Positions 8,714 through 16,596 of a DNA stretch of 64,000 bases are shown piece after piece. The position numbers were made by a program, and so were the translations under genes. Source of the DNA: Streptomyces sp. S.PNR 29 (lineage in GTDB: Bacteria > Actinomycetota > Actinomycetes > Streptomycetales > Streptomycetaceae); NCBI RefSeq assembly GCF_030386795.1, contig NZ_JANUQM010000013.1, positions 124,001 through 188,000 of the forward strand, read 5' to 3'. Each line of letters opens with the position of its first letter. Position 1 is the first letter of the stretch. The notes below the pieces were generated by a model. It saw nothing but the letters and a program-made list of their open reading frames with translations. It searched no databases and was not told where the DNA came from.

Positions 8714-9541
8714 TCAGCGGTCGAGCTGGTGCAACACCGCGCGCGGGCGGTTGGTGATGATGGCGTCGACGCCGAGGCTGACGCACAGCTCCACGTCCTC
8801 GGGCTCGTTCACCGTCCAGACGTGCACCTGGTGGCCGACCGCCTTCAGTCGCTCGATGTACGTGGGGTGGTTGCGCACGATCCGTATCGACGGGCCCGCG
8901 ATCCGGACCCCCGCGGGCAGCCGCCCGTCGCGCAGCCTGGGCGAGACGAACTGCATCAGGTAGACCGTCGGCAGTGTCGGAGAGGCCGCCCGCACCCGGT
9001 GCAGCGAGCGGGCCGAGAAGCTCATGACGCGTACCGGGGACTCCTCGGCACTGGCCGGCTCGGCGAGGCCGAACCGCTTCAGCAGCATGAGCAGCCGCTC
9101 CTCCACCTGTCCGGCCCAACGCGTGGGGTGCTTGGTCTCGATGGCCAGCTCCACCCGGCGCCCCGCGTCGGCGACCAGTTCGAGCAGCCGCTCAAGGGTG
9201 AGGACGGAGGTCTCCTCCCGGTCCTCGGGCCGGTGCTCCCAGTCGGGCTCCTCGTCCCGGTTCTTCCAGGCGTCGCGGGTCTTCCAGGAACCGAAGTCCA
9301 GGGCGGCCAGGTCGGCGAGCTCCAGGGCCGAGACCGCGCCGCGGCCGTTGGACGTGCGGTTGACGCGGCGGTCGTGGACGCAGACGAGGTGGCCGTCGGC
9401 GGTCAGGCGGACATCGCACTCAAGGGCGTCCGCACCGTCCTCGATCGCCTTCCTGTACGCGGCCAGGGTGTGCTCGGGGGCCTCTTCGGACGCTCCGCGG
9501 TGGGCGACGACCTGAGTCCGGGGCTGTCGTGCGTGGGTCAC
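8714..9541 (-). CDS. Glycerophosphodiester phosphodiesterase family protein
   Basis: A 275-aa TIM-barrel GDPD enzyme, which hydrolyses glycerophosphodiesters to glycerol 3-phosphate and an alcohol. The signature AHRGASEEAPEHTLAAY at the N-terminus carries the catalytic His and Arg. ALECDVRLTADGHLVCVHD supplies the metal ligands and second His, and VHVWTVNEPEDV and DAIITNRP close the barrel. There is no signal peptide, so it is cytoplasmic. The GTG at 9541 is chosen because the conserved domain begins within ten residues; no strong ribosome site is present. Confidence 0.9.
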   Translation of the reverse strand: MTHARQPRTQVVAHRGASEEAPEHTLAAYRKAIEDGADALECDVRLTADGHLVCVHDRRVNRTSNGRGAVSALELADLAALDFGSWKTRDAWKNRDEEPDWEHRPEDREETSVLTLERLLELVADAGRRVELAIETKHPTRWAGQVEERLLMLLKRFGLAEPASAEESPVRVMSFSARSLHRVRAASPTLPTVYLMQFVSPRLRDGRLPAGVRIAGPSIRIVRNHPTYIERLKAVGHQVHVWTVNEPEDVELCVSLGVDAIITNRPRAVLHQLDR

Positions 9542-9816
9542 CGCGTCATGGTGCCACCGAGCGTGGGTAGTCGTCCGGTCGGAGTCGTCGTCATCACGTC
9601 CATTTAGTTCCACATGACCTATATAAAGAGGAACCCGGGACCCACAGCCACCGCTTATGGTGCTCTGACAGCCCGTGGGAAAAGCTGACGGCATACAAAT
9701 AGACATGCACGACATGCACCCAGACATGGACAGCTGAATCGCGCCGGACCGTCGACCAGCGCGCACGAGCGTGACCGAGTGCGACCCCATACAGCCGTTG
9801 ATCGAGGAGAGAAGCT

Positions 9817-11295
9817 GTGAGCACCGAGAACGAGGGCACCCCGGTACCCCCGGCCCCGTCTGCACCCCCCGTGCCGGTGGCATCTCCCGCAGCCTCCCCG
9901 CAGGCAGCGGCGCCCGGCAGCGGCGCGCCGACGACTCCGACGCCGCCCGCGAGCGCTCCCGGCGCTCCGGGGCAGGACGGGTACGCCGGTCAGGCGCCGG
10001 CCTACGCCTCGGCGGGGACGGGACCGGACGGCGCCTCCCAGGGGCACGTCTCCCAGGGCTCGGCCCCCGACGCCTCCTGGCCGCCCCCGCCGCCTGCCAA
10101 CCCGTCGTACGGCGGGGGTGACGGCGGGTACGGCGGCTGGGGCTCCTCGTACCAGCCGCCCGCGCCGAAGTCCGGCCGCGGGCGGGGCGGGCTGCTCGCC
10201 GCGGTCCTGGTCGCCGCGCTGGTCGCGGGCGGTCTGGGCGGCGGCCTCGGCTACACGCTGGCCAAGAACAACGACGAGACCGGCTCCACCACGGTCGCCG
10301 CCTCCGACACCGGCGGCTCCGTCAAGCGCGACGCGGGCACGGTCGCGGGCGTGGCCGCCAGGGCGCTGCCCAGCACGGTCACCATCGAGGCCGAGAGCAC
10401 CAGCGGTGAGGGCGGCACCGGCACCGGCTTCGTCTTCGACAAGCAGGGCCACATCGTCACCAACAACCACGTGGTGGCGGGCGCGGTCGACGGCGGCAAG
10501 CTCACAGCGACGTTCCCCAACGGCAAGAAGTACGACGCCGAGGTGGTCGGCCACGCGCAGGGCTACGACGTCGCGGTCATCAAGCTGAAGGACGCGCCGG
10601 GGGACCTGAACCCGCTCCCCCTGGGCAACTCCGACAAGGTGGCCGTCGGCGACTCCACGATCGCCATCGGCGCCCCCTTCGGCCTGTCCAACACGGTGAC
10701 CACGGGCGTCATCAGCGCCAAGAACCGCCCGGTGGCCTCCAGCGACGGCAGCGCCGACAGCAAGGCCTCCTACATGAGCGCCCTGCAGACCGACGCCTCG
10801 ATCAACCCGGGCAACTCCGGCGGCCCCCTGCTGGACGCCCAGGGCAACGTCATCGGCATCAACTCCGCGATCCAGTCCGCCGGCAGCGGCGGCCTGGGCG
10901 GCACCGGCCAGGCCGGTTCGATCGGACTGGGCTTCGCCATCCCGATCAACCAGGCCAAGTACGTCGCCCAGGAGCTGATCAAGACCGGCAAGCCGGTGTA
11001 CGCGAAGATCGGCGCCTCCGTCTCCCTGGAGGACACGACGGACGGCGCCCAGATCACCGACCAGGGCGGTGGCGGCGCCGACCCGGTCGAGTCCGGCGGC
11101 CCCGCCGACAAGGCCGGCCTCAAGCCCGGCGACGTGATCACCAAGCTCGACGACCACGTCATCGACAGTGGCCCGACCCTGATCGGCGAGATCTGGACCC
11201 ACAAGCCCGGCGACAAGGTCACGATCACCTACGAGCGCGGCGGCAAGGAACACACCACCGAACTCACCCTCGGCTCCCGCATCGGCGACAACTGA
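9817..11295 (+). CDS. Membrane-anchored HtrA/DegP-like serine protease with PDZ domain
   Basis: A 492-aa protein. A long Pro/Ala/Gly-rich cytoplasmic N-terminus (1-125) is followed by one transmembrane helix (LLAAVLVAALVAGG, about 126-150), a trypsin-like protease domain (about 185-385) and a PDZ domain (about 390-490). The catalytic triad is visible as His in TNNHVV, Asp in DVAVIKL and Ser in GNSGGP. The PDZ carbohydrate-binding-type loop GLKPGDVITKLDD is present. It is likely an envelope quality-control protease. GTG start at 9817 after GAGGAGAG at eight bases. The intergenic region upstream (9605-9816) lies between this gene and the divergent GDPD gene. Confidence 0.93.
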   Translation: MSTENEGTPVPPAPSAPPVPVASPAASPQAAAPGSGAPTTPTPPASAPGAPGQDGYAGQAPAYASAGTGPDGASQGHVSQGSAPDASWPPPPPANPSYGGGDGGYGGWGSSYQPPAPKSGRGRGGLLAAVLVAALVAGGLGGGLGYTLAKNNDETGSTTVAASDTGGSVKRDAGTVAGVAARALPSTVTIEAESTSGEGGTGTGFVFDKQGHIVTNNHVVAGAVDGGKLTATFPNGKKYDAEVVGHAQGYDVAVIKLKDAPGDLNPLPLGNSDKVAVGDSTIAIGAPFGLSNTVTTGVISAKNRPVASSDGSADSKASYMSALQTDASINPGNSGGPLLDAQGNVIGINSAIQSAGSGGLGGTGQAGSIGLGFAIPINQAKYVAQELIKTGKPVYAKIGASVSLEDTTDGAQITDQGGGGADPVESGGPADKAGLKPGDVITKLDDHVIDSGPTLIGEIWTHKPGDKVTITYERGGKEHTTELTLGSRIGDN

Positions 11296-11329
11296 CCCGC
11301 ACACGCGCGTGCCGACCCGTTACTCTTGT

Positions 11330-11360
11330 CCCCGCGCCGCCGATCACGGCCGGCGCGGGG
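11330..11360 (+). terminator. Hairpin between htrA-like gene and tRNA-Ser
   Basis: A perfect 10-bp stem (11330-11339 with 11351-11360) follows the protease gene and runs into the first two bases of the tRNA. It could terminate the protease transcript. It could also compete with the acceptor stem in read-through RNA. Confidence 0.45.
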
Positions 11361-11445
11361 AGGTGTGCCCGAGCGGCCGAAGGGAACGGTCTTGAAAACC
11401 GTCGTGGCAGCGATGTCACCGTGGGTTCAAATCCCACCGCCTCCG
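11359..11445 (+). tRNA. tRNA-Ser (anticodon UGA)
   Basis: An 87-nt tRNA. The acceptor stem GGAGGTG pairs with CGCCTCC at 11438-11444, with discriminator G. The anticodon loop CTTGAAA gives UGA, the long variable arm is typical of serine tRNA, and the T-arm GGTTCAAATCC is present. CCA is not encoded. Its last 70 bases are part of the 71-bp direct repeat flanking the integrated element, so the intact gene was rebuilt by integration. Confidence 0.97.
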
Positions 11446-11446
11446 C
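11376..11446 (+). repeat. Left attachment site (71-bp direct repeat, in tRNA-Ser)
   Basis: Identical over 71 bp to 30745-30815. It runs from the D-arm of tRNA-Ser(UGA) through the discriminator base plus one C. One mismatch at 11375 is followed by seven more matching bases to the left. Confidence 0.93.
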
Positions 11447-11465
11447 AGAGGTCGTAAGTATGCAG

Positions 11466-11505
11466 GTCAGAAGGGGTGTCCCTCTTGAGGGACACCCCTT
11501 CTGAC
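11466..11505 (+). terminator. Long perfect hairpin directly after tRNA-Ser
   Basis: A 19-bp perfect inverted repeat (11466-11484 with 11487-11505) with a two-base centre, 20 bp downstream of the tRNA. It probably terminates the tRNA transcript. It belongs to the element side of the att site, so the element appears to bring its own terminator. Confidence 0.85.
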
Positions 11506-12270
11506 GTGGGGTCTGTCTCACCTTGACCCAGCTCTGTCGCGTTGTGGATCACTACGCGTGGACCAGGGGTGGACCAAGGTTCCCCCCGCCCGAAGCGACA
11601 CCTCACAGCGGACTATGCGGCGGCAGGTGGCTCCCTGTAGTCCCCTGGTGCTGCTTGTTCGGTGCCCTCGTCGTTCTACGTTGGGAGCTCACTGACCGGG
11701 CCCTGCGCCGATATCCGTACACCCTCTCGGCCACGTCGGTCGGGCAGGACGTCAGCCGCGGCGGATTTGTGCGGCTGGAGGGGCAGCCCGCCCTGGAGGC
11801 GGTGCGCATCTTCGTCGCCACGCTGGAGGCTGCGGACTGGACCGTGGAGCCGGCCACGACCTACCCAGACGAGCTGCGTGTGCGCTATCAGGGCCGGAAC
11901 CAGTGTCCGTCCATGTGTGTCGTCCCGTCCGAAGGACGCCAGTACTGCACGCGGTGGCGCGGCCACGACGACGAGCACGGGACGACCAGACGCTGCACCA
12001 CTGGAAGGACACCACTCCGCAGCCGCCGAGGTGGTGGCTACCCGGACAGCCCCTGTCGGGGCCTGCGCCAGTCACTGGCTGAAGTGCCACGCAGCGGGCG
12101 CACTGGGCGGCGCCGCCGGCCCCAGCGCCATGAGAGTCCTTCTCGCCGTCCCGAGCCCGGCCAAGTCCCCCCGCCCGCGTCGTAAAACACAAGGGGGGCG
12201 TGGGCCTGCTGGGCGGAGCCCACGAGACCTGCGCAGCCGATCACGGATACGAGCTGGGACTTGAGGCGCA
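11506..12270. other. Left cargo: fragmentary coding remnants, no intact gene
   Basis: A plus-strand frame is open at 11523-12185, and its middle (about 11735-11900, reading SVGQDVSRGGFVRLEGQPAL and on) looks protein-like. It has no ribosome site, and sense is lost after about 11900 into an Arg/Ser-rich shadow frame. I read this as a decayed gene. No other frame on either strand is convincing. Confidence 0.4.
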
Positions 12271-12309
12271 TATTTCAGCACACCGAACGGCGTTGACCAC
12301 CAGAAACGT

Positions 12310-12431
12310 GAAATAGCGTTGATCACGGCCAAGTTGGCCCTATCACGCCTGTAGAGTCTGGTCATTCCCTCGGGACATCGGCCGCGCCCCACCAGCTGGG
12401 GGCGCGGAGAGCGTCCCGCGTTGCGGGGCGC
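12310..12431 (+). promoter_or_regulatory. Putative promoter and two-hairpin leader
   Basis: A possible promoter (TTGATC at about 12315, then TATCAC some 16 bp on) is followed by two adjacent hairpins. The first stem is 12382-12390 with 12399-12407 (9 bp, perfect). The second is 12411-12419 with 12423-12431 (9 bp with one G-U, three-base loop). They lie 42 bp before the start codon of the 51-aa gene and could control it. The promoter call is weak; the hairpins are plain in the sequence. Confidence 0.45.
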
Positions 12432-12473
12432 ATCCCCGCCTCGCCTGGCCTTCGAGCCGGGAGGGAGTGGTCC

Positions 12474-12629
12474 TTGAAGGTGATCAGGAAGCTGAAATCG
12501 ATCATCAGCAGCATCAAGGACCGGTACACAGCTCACGTACGGCCCCAGCTCACCCCGGAACGCATGCGCACGGCCAGCGAACTCGTTCGCACCGCCGTCA
12601 CGTTCCTGGAGCAGGGCCCGTGGAGCTGA
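12474..12629 (+). CDS. Small basic/helical protein, 51 aa, unknown
   Basis: Not recognised. The frame from TTG at 12474 to TGA at 12629 encodes a 51-aa protein with a basic N-terminus (MKVIRKLKSIISSIKDRYTA) and an acidic, helical second half ending TFLEQGPWS. GGGAGG lies about nine bases before the TTG; a GTG at 12480 is an alternative start. Codon use has the expected G/C third-position bias, which supports it as real. It sits alone in the left cargo behind a structured leader. Confidence 0.55.
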   Translation: MKVIRKLKSIISSIKDRYTAHVRPQLTPERMRTASELVRTAVTFLEQGPWS

Positions 12630-12961
12630 AGCGCGTGAACCCCCAGCTGAGGTGACTCAGCCGGAGGCCACGCACCGGTAGGCCAGTGCCTCGCCCTTGC
12701 GGTTCCGTCGGGCGCAACCGACGGAAGGGTGAGGCGTCTGGTCGCTCTGACCAGCGATGTTTCGCGTGAAACACCGCTCGCGCTTGAAGCGTATCGCGAT
12801 TCAGCTTTAGTGAAACACCTAGCGCACTAATTGGCGGACGTGATTTTACGGACTGACCAAAGTTGCAGCCGCCAAAGCACAGACCAAAGTTGCCGCCCGC
12901 AACATTGGTCGACGGCAATGTGGACGGGCATTTGGACGGCCGCGTCGTCGTCACGACGTCG
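12630..12961. other. Intergenic region with parS-like palindrome
   Basis: No convincing gene in these 330 bp. It holds a parS-like 14-mer at 12759-12772 and A+T-richer sequence around 12785-12860, unusual for the surroundings. Confidence 0.5.
12759..12772. promoter_or_regulatory. parS-like 14-bp site
   Basis: GTTTCGCGTGAAAC differs by one base from the Streptomyces/Bacillus parS consensus GTTTCACGTGAAAC bound by ParB. Flanking bases T and A also fit the 16-mer form. A match this close is unlikely in a high-G+C window. Whether ParB binds here is untested. Confidence 0.45.
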
Positions 12962-13225
12962 TCACCCCGCCCAGCCCAGGTCGAGCACATCGATGCCGTC
13001 CGGGTACGCAGCGAAGACCACCCAGCACCGGCGCCCGAACCACACAGCCGCCTCCCAGCTTCCCAACGTCGGCCACACGTCGCGACGGACCAGTACCGTC
13101 GCGATGGTCCCCAGGACCTCTCGACGGCCGGCATCAGGCAGCTCGTCCAGCGCATCCTCGACCCGGACCGCCAGGTCCACTCGTACGGCTTCGCACACCC
13201 CTGTGCTCGTGATCAACACGAGCAC
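12962..13225 (-). CDS. Possible RelE/ParE-like toxin, 87 aa
   Basis: Frame from GTG at 13225 to the stop at 12962. The middle reads DALDELPDAGRREVLGTIAT and the end CWVVFAAYPDGIDVLDLGWAG. Spacing and composition recall small RelE/ParE toxins, in which a helical pair precedes a sheet ending in a hydrophobic VVxxY...DVLD strand. Its start overlaps the stop of the preceding small frame by 13 bp, as in coupled antitoxin-toxin pairs. I cannot align it to a named family, so the toxin call is an inference. Confidence 0.35.
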   Translation of the reverse strand: MLVLITSTGVCEAVRVDLAVRVEDALDELPDAGRREVLGTIATVLVRRDVWPTLGSWEAAVWFGRRCWVVFAAYPDGIDVLDLGWAG

Positions 13226-13404
13226 CGTACGGCCAGGCGACCTGTCTGTGAGGGCCTGTGGAAAACCTCCGGATCCATCACCACCACGACCGCCTCCGGG
13301 GTGTCGTCCCGGCAACACACCTCGACCGCCAGCCCCGTGGCTCCCAGAGGCCCTATTGCGGATGTGGCGTCGCTCGCGTGACGTAGGAGTCCTAGCTCAG
13401 ACAC
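13213..13404 (-). CDS. Small protein upstream of the toxin-like gene, possible antitoxin
   Basis: A 63-aa frame if the GTG at 13404 is used; longer versions start at 13413 or 13446, but the latter would overlap the start of the divergent gene at 13430. It contains AVEVCCRDDTPEAVVVVMDP and ends in RCSC. There is no clear ribosome site and no recognised DNA-binding domain. The call rests mainly on its overlap with the next frame. Confidence 0.28.
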   Translation of the reverse strand: MSELGLLRHASDATSAIGPLGATGLAVEVCCRDDTPEAVVVVMDPEVFHRPSQTGRLAVRCSC

Positions 13405-13429
13405 CAGCCGCACAGGAGAGGGGCGTCCG

Positions 13430-13645
13430 ATGGCGTTCCGCGTCATACACGAGCAGCGGGGGACGGTGTTCGCTCATCTACCGGATCTCGGCTGTGAGCG
13501 AGCGTGGACGGATGTCTGGCGGGTGAGGCCGGCCGCGCCCTTGGTATGTGCCGAATGCCAGCACCGGGTCCGGGCGAAGGTCTCGCCGACCGGGCTGCGA
13601 CTCTTCGCCGGGGAGCGCCGGCCGCGCGCCAGATTGCGTCGCTGA
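13430..13645 (+). pseudogene. Truncated CoiA-like (competence/nuclease family) protein, N-terminal fragment
   Basis: The 71-aa frame starts at an ATG with GGAGAGG at seven bases. It reads as the N-terminal domain of the Streptomyces CoiA-like family: MAFRVIHEQRGTVFAHLPDL, then a zinc-knuckle LVCAECQHR and AKVSPTGLRLFA. Family members continue for 200 or more residues with a nuclease domain. Here the frame runs into an Arg-rich tail and stops, and I cannot find the missing part in another frame. This looks like a deletion remnant. Confidence 0.55.
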
Positions 13646-13994
13646 TCACTCGGTCGGGCACAGGGGCGCCGGGACGTCACACCTGCCCGCAGGGGCTTGC
13701 CGTCCACCTGCAACTCCACCGGCACGAGGCGGACCGTAGCCAGCGCCCTTGCCTGCCCGGCGATCTTTCCGTGAACTCCAGCGCCAGCCGTATCCCCTGT
13801 GCTAGCCCGACCATGATCAATCTCAACGGCACTTTCTGTACCGCAACTACTCACACCCGTGGTTCCCGGGCCACCTTCTGCTTGTGGAAGACGCGGGTGT
13901 GGGCGCCGGCCCACGTGCGTGCGGGTACAAGGGCCTCGACCGCCGTGTCGAAGCGTGCCTCCTGATCGGGCGCTTCACAAGCAGGGAGCCAGGC
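13646..13994. other. Gene-poor interval
   Basis: About 350 bp between the CoiA-like fragment and the end of the DnaB-N-like gene. Frames are open on both strands but none has a ribosome site or recognisable sequence. Confidence 0.45.
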
Positions 13995-14762
13995 TCACGT
14001 GGCCTTTCCTGTCTGCTGGCCCGCCCGGTGCGGATGCGACTTGGCTGCCTGGTCCACTGCCCTCTGCATGTGGCTGGCATCCGGCACTGGTTCGACCAGC
14101 GAGGCCCCCAGTCGTTCGCGAGCGTCTGCGGTTGCACGGACCTTCCGCGCGCTCAGGACACCGAACTCGTGAACGCTCACGCCGGCCTCGTAGGCGCCCT
14201 TGATGACGGCCTTCACGCACTCGAACAGATAGTCCTCACCGCCGCAAAGTTCGAGTTGGCCGCGTCGCTTGAGCTCTGCAGCGACCTGGGGCACCCCTAC
14301 TGGCCCACCCGCTCGATGGAGATCAACGATCGCCTGGAAGATCAGCGCGTTTCGGTTGCTGAAGAAAGCACCGGCCGTCAGGACCGGACGAGCCGCGTCA
14401 GGCGAAGTCCTATGTTCGCTGGCTGACTGTGGCTCGTGATCTCTGGTCGGCGGGGACGAGAGCGGGACAGAGGCATGGGCTTGATCCCAAAGAGCCTTGA
14501 ATCGATTGACCTCGGCTTCAGCTGCAAGCCGGGGTCTGGCTAGCTGAGCAAGCTGCTCCACGACCAGTTCAACCACGCCCCACGTCGGCAGAGCGGGCTT
14601 CACAAAGGCGTGGTGGATGTTCGTGTGGCTGATGACCTTCCCTACGGCTAAGTAGAGCTTTCGGGCCGAGGGGTATCCCGCCTTGCCGTGCAGCGCATGC
14701 AGTTCGCGATTGAAGACCCGGAGGGGTCCTTCAGGAAGCTTTGGCCTAAGCCACTGTGGCAT
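13995..14762 (-). CDS. Protein with DnaB helicase N-terminal-like domain
   Basis: A 255-aa protein in two parts. Residues about 10-75 (LRVFNRELHALHGKAGYPSA ... HHAFVKPALPTWGVVELVVE) match a short helical N-terminal module found at the head of many Streptomyces regulators. Residues about 135-220 (IFQAIVDLHRAGGPVGVPQV, AAELKRRGQLELCGGEDYLF) read like the helical N-terminal domain of replicative helicase DnaB. No ATPase follows. It might contact host primase or helicase, or serve the element's replication; that is inference. ATG at 14762 with AGGGGGT seven bases upstream. A repeat-bearing divergent promoter region lies upstream. Confidence 0.65.
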   Translation of the reverse strand: MPQWLRPKLPEGPLRVFNRELHALHGKAGYPSARKLYLAVGKVISHTNIHHAFVKPALPTWGVVELVVEQLAQLARPRLAAEAEVNRFKALWDQAHASVPLSSPPTRDHEPQSASEHRTSPDAARPVLTAGAFFSNRNALIFQAIVDLHRAGGPVGVPQVAAELKRRGQLELCGGEDYLFECVKAVIKGAYEAGVSVHEFGVLSARKVRATADARERLGASLVEPVPDASHMQRAVDQAAKSHPHRAGQQTGKAT

Positions 14763-14819
14763 GTGTTACCCCCTGCCCTCGCCCCCATGGCTTGCCCATG
14801 ATGTCACCTAGCGTCATGA

Positions 14820-14893
14820 ACTGTCAGGGACTGTAAGAGATCATGAGTGACTGTCAGAAGCCGTCAACTGACGCTGACCACTGCTGACGCTGA
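14820..14893. repeat. Short direct repeats in divergent promoter region
   Basis: ACTGTCAG occurs at 14820-14827 and 14850-14857, and CTGACGCTGA at 14868-14877 and 14884-14893. They lie between two divergent genes and are natural candidates for regulator binding sites or iterons. Confidence 0.5.
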
Positions 14894-14920
14894 TCCCAGG
14901 ACACCTACTTGGAGAGGTAA

Positions 14921-15067
14921 ATGGATCAGATCAGCACGCGCACCCTTCTACTCCTGTTCGTTGGGGTCTTCACGGTCTACTTGGTCTTGGAGCACCCGGC
15001 CGTAGGGGCGGCGCTCGGAACAGCCGTCGCGGTGGTGACTCTTCTGCACGAGCTTCTACGGAAGTAG
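14921..15067 (+). CDS. Small membrane protein, 48 aa
   Basis: ATG at 14921 after GGAGAGG (spacing three), stop TAG at 15065-15067. The peptide has two hydrophobic stretches (LLLLFVGVFTVYLVL and AALGTAVAVVTLL) with a basic end LLRK. Not recognised as a named family. Small membrane proteins of this sort are common in AICEs. It lies between the DnaB-N-like gene and the 3' end of the integrase gene. Confidence 0.6.
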   Translation: MDQISTRTLLLLFVGVFTVYLVLEHPAVGAALGTAVAVVTLLHELLRK

Positions 15068-15148
15068 TCCGTCTTCCGGGGCGGCTTGTCCCTCGAAGCT
15101 CGGGTGAGCCCCGCTCAACGCGGAGGCATGCCACTGCACGACATGAAG

Positions 15149-15182
15149 GCGCCACCTTGCCCGATGCGGGCGGAGGTGGCGC
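15149..15182. terminator. Two-tier hairpin terminator downstream of integrase
   Basis: The outer stem is 15149-15157 with 15174-15182 (9 bp) and the inner stem 15059+100 region, GCCCG (15159-15163) with CGGGC (15167-15171). It lies 21 bp past the integrase stop and can serve both strands. Confidence 0.7.
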
Positions 15183-15202
15183 GGTCTGTGCTTCGAACTG
15201 GC

Positions 15203-16596
15203 TTACTTATCGCTGGCAGCGTCAAGCGCCCGCTCGATATGTTCGTTCGAGTGCTGATGGCTACGGTGAATGGCCTTTGCATAGAAGCGGAACAGGACGG
15301 CGATGCTATGGCCAGCTCGGCGTGCAACCTCTGCCGGCGAGACGCCGGACTCCAGCCAGAGCGACACGCCCGCATGGCGCAGGGAGTACGGCACGTCAGC
15401 CAGGCGGGAAGCCGCTTCAGACTCGGTCAGCACTGCGAGTCGAGCAGCCTTCCAAGCCTCCCCGTACTCCTTGGACAGCAGGCCGCCGCCTTGAGCTGCG
15501 CGGAACAGCCGACCGTCTTCAGCAGTACCGAACTGCTTGATGTGCTCGCGGAGCAGGCGCACGAGGACGGGGGGAATCGGCACGGACCGGGTGGCCTTGC
15601 GAGCCCGCTTCTTCAGGCCACGCGTATCGAACGACTTGCCTGTGTCGGTCCACCCGGAGCCGACTCGGGGCGTGCTCGTGGACAGCAGCACTTCTCCCCA
15701 GCCCTCTTCGGGCAAGGTGAAGTCTTCTTCTCGAAGGTTGGCTGCCTCCCCAGGGCGGTTGGCCGCGTAGTAGAGGCACCCGAAGAACGCCATCAGGTGC
15801 CGTCCACGTGCCCCCTGCTCGCCTACAGCGTCGATCAGCGCCTTCGCCAGCTTCGGGCCGGGCACGAACCGGAAGTCGATCTCGTCGTCAGTATCGGGCG
15901 GGGTCCAGTCGACCTTGTCGAGAGGAAGGGTTGCCAGCAACTCCCGTTCCACCGCGTACCGGAGGCAGTTGCTAAAGACCGTTCGCTTGCGATTAACCGT
16001 GTTCTCGGCAGCGGGCGTGCCGTCCTGCTTCAGCTTCAGAGCGTCGAGCGCCGTACGCACCACCGACGGCGTGTTGAGCGCGGTGATGTCGACGGACTTT
16101 CGGCTGATCCAGTCCAGCGCCGCCACGATGTCGGCGGGAGGTTCCTCGACATTGATGCGGGGCTTCAGCGTCCCGTCGCCGCCGACGACGAAGCGGTAGA
16201 CCCACGAGTAGAGGGCGATCCGGAGCACCTTGGGAGCAGGAGCCCCGCGGTTGTCCTTGACCAGCTTCGGCGTGATGGTGGCCAGCGTGTCAGCGATGCT
16301 CGCGCGGTGCTTGGCCGAAGCAGCGGGCCACTTCATCTCCGCGTAGGCGCGTGTGTGGGCGTACCAGGTGGTGGAGTTGAGCGCTTGCACTTCCGAGGCA
16401 GGCAGGCCGGTTTCCGTGTCGAACTGCTCGCGGTTACGCAGAGCGGCCAGCAGCTCTGAGCGCCGACCATCAGCCTGAGCCTTGATCTTGTACTCTTGGA
16501 GAAGGGCCGAAGGCCGACCCGCCAGCGGAGCTGGTAGGCCGCCGCACGATTCGGTCGCTTGCGGATGCCCCAGACCTGAACGTCGTAGGTCAGCAC
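15203..16596 (-). pseudogene. int: Tyrosine site-specific integrase of the AICE, frame broken near 16493
   Basis: The C-terminal 395 residues are continuous (ATG-like entry at 16390 is internal) and hold the catalytic Arg in NRPGEAANLREEDF, the SLRHAGVSLW box with Arg-His, and RAGHSIAVLFRFYAK with His and the nucleophile Tyr. The N-terminus starts at GTG 16596, overlapping the excisionase stop, and runs through YQLRWRVGLRPFSKS. It then loses frame: YKIKAQADGRRSELL continues one base off. Restoring one base at about 16493 gives a normal integrase of about 465 aa. It may be a true mutation, a sequencing error or, less likely, programmed shifting; the site is not a classic slippery heptamer. Confidence 0.85.

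Noticed and set aside
15067..15203. Possible second att copy next to the integrase
   Set aside because: No match to the tRNA-Ser 3' sequence found there; only a terminator hairpin.
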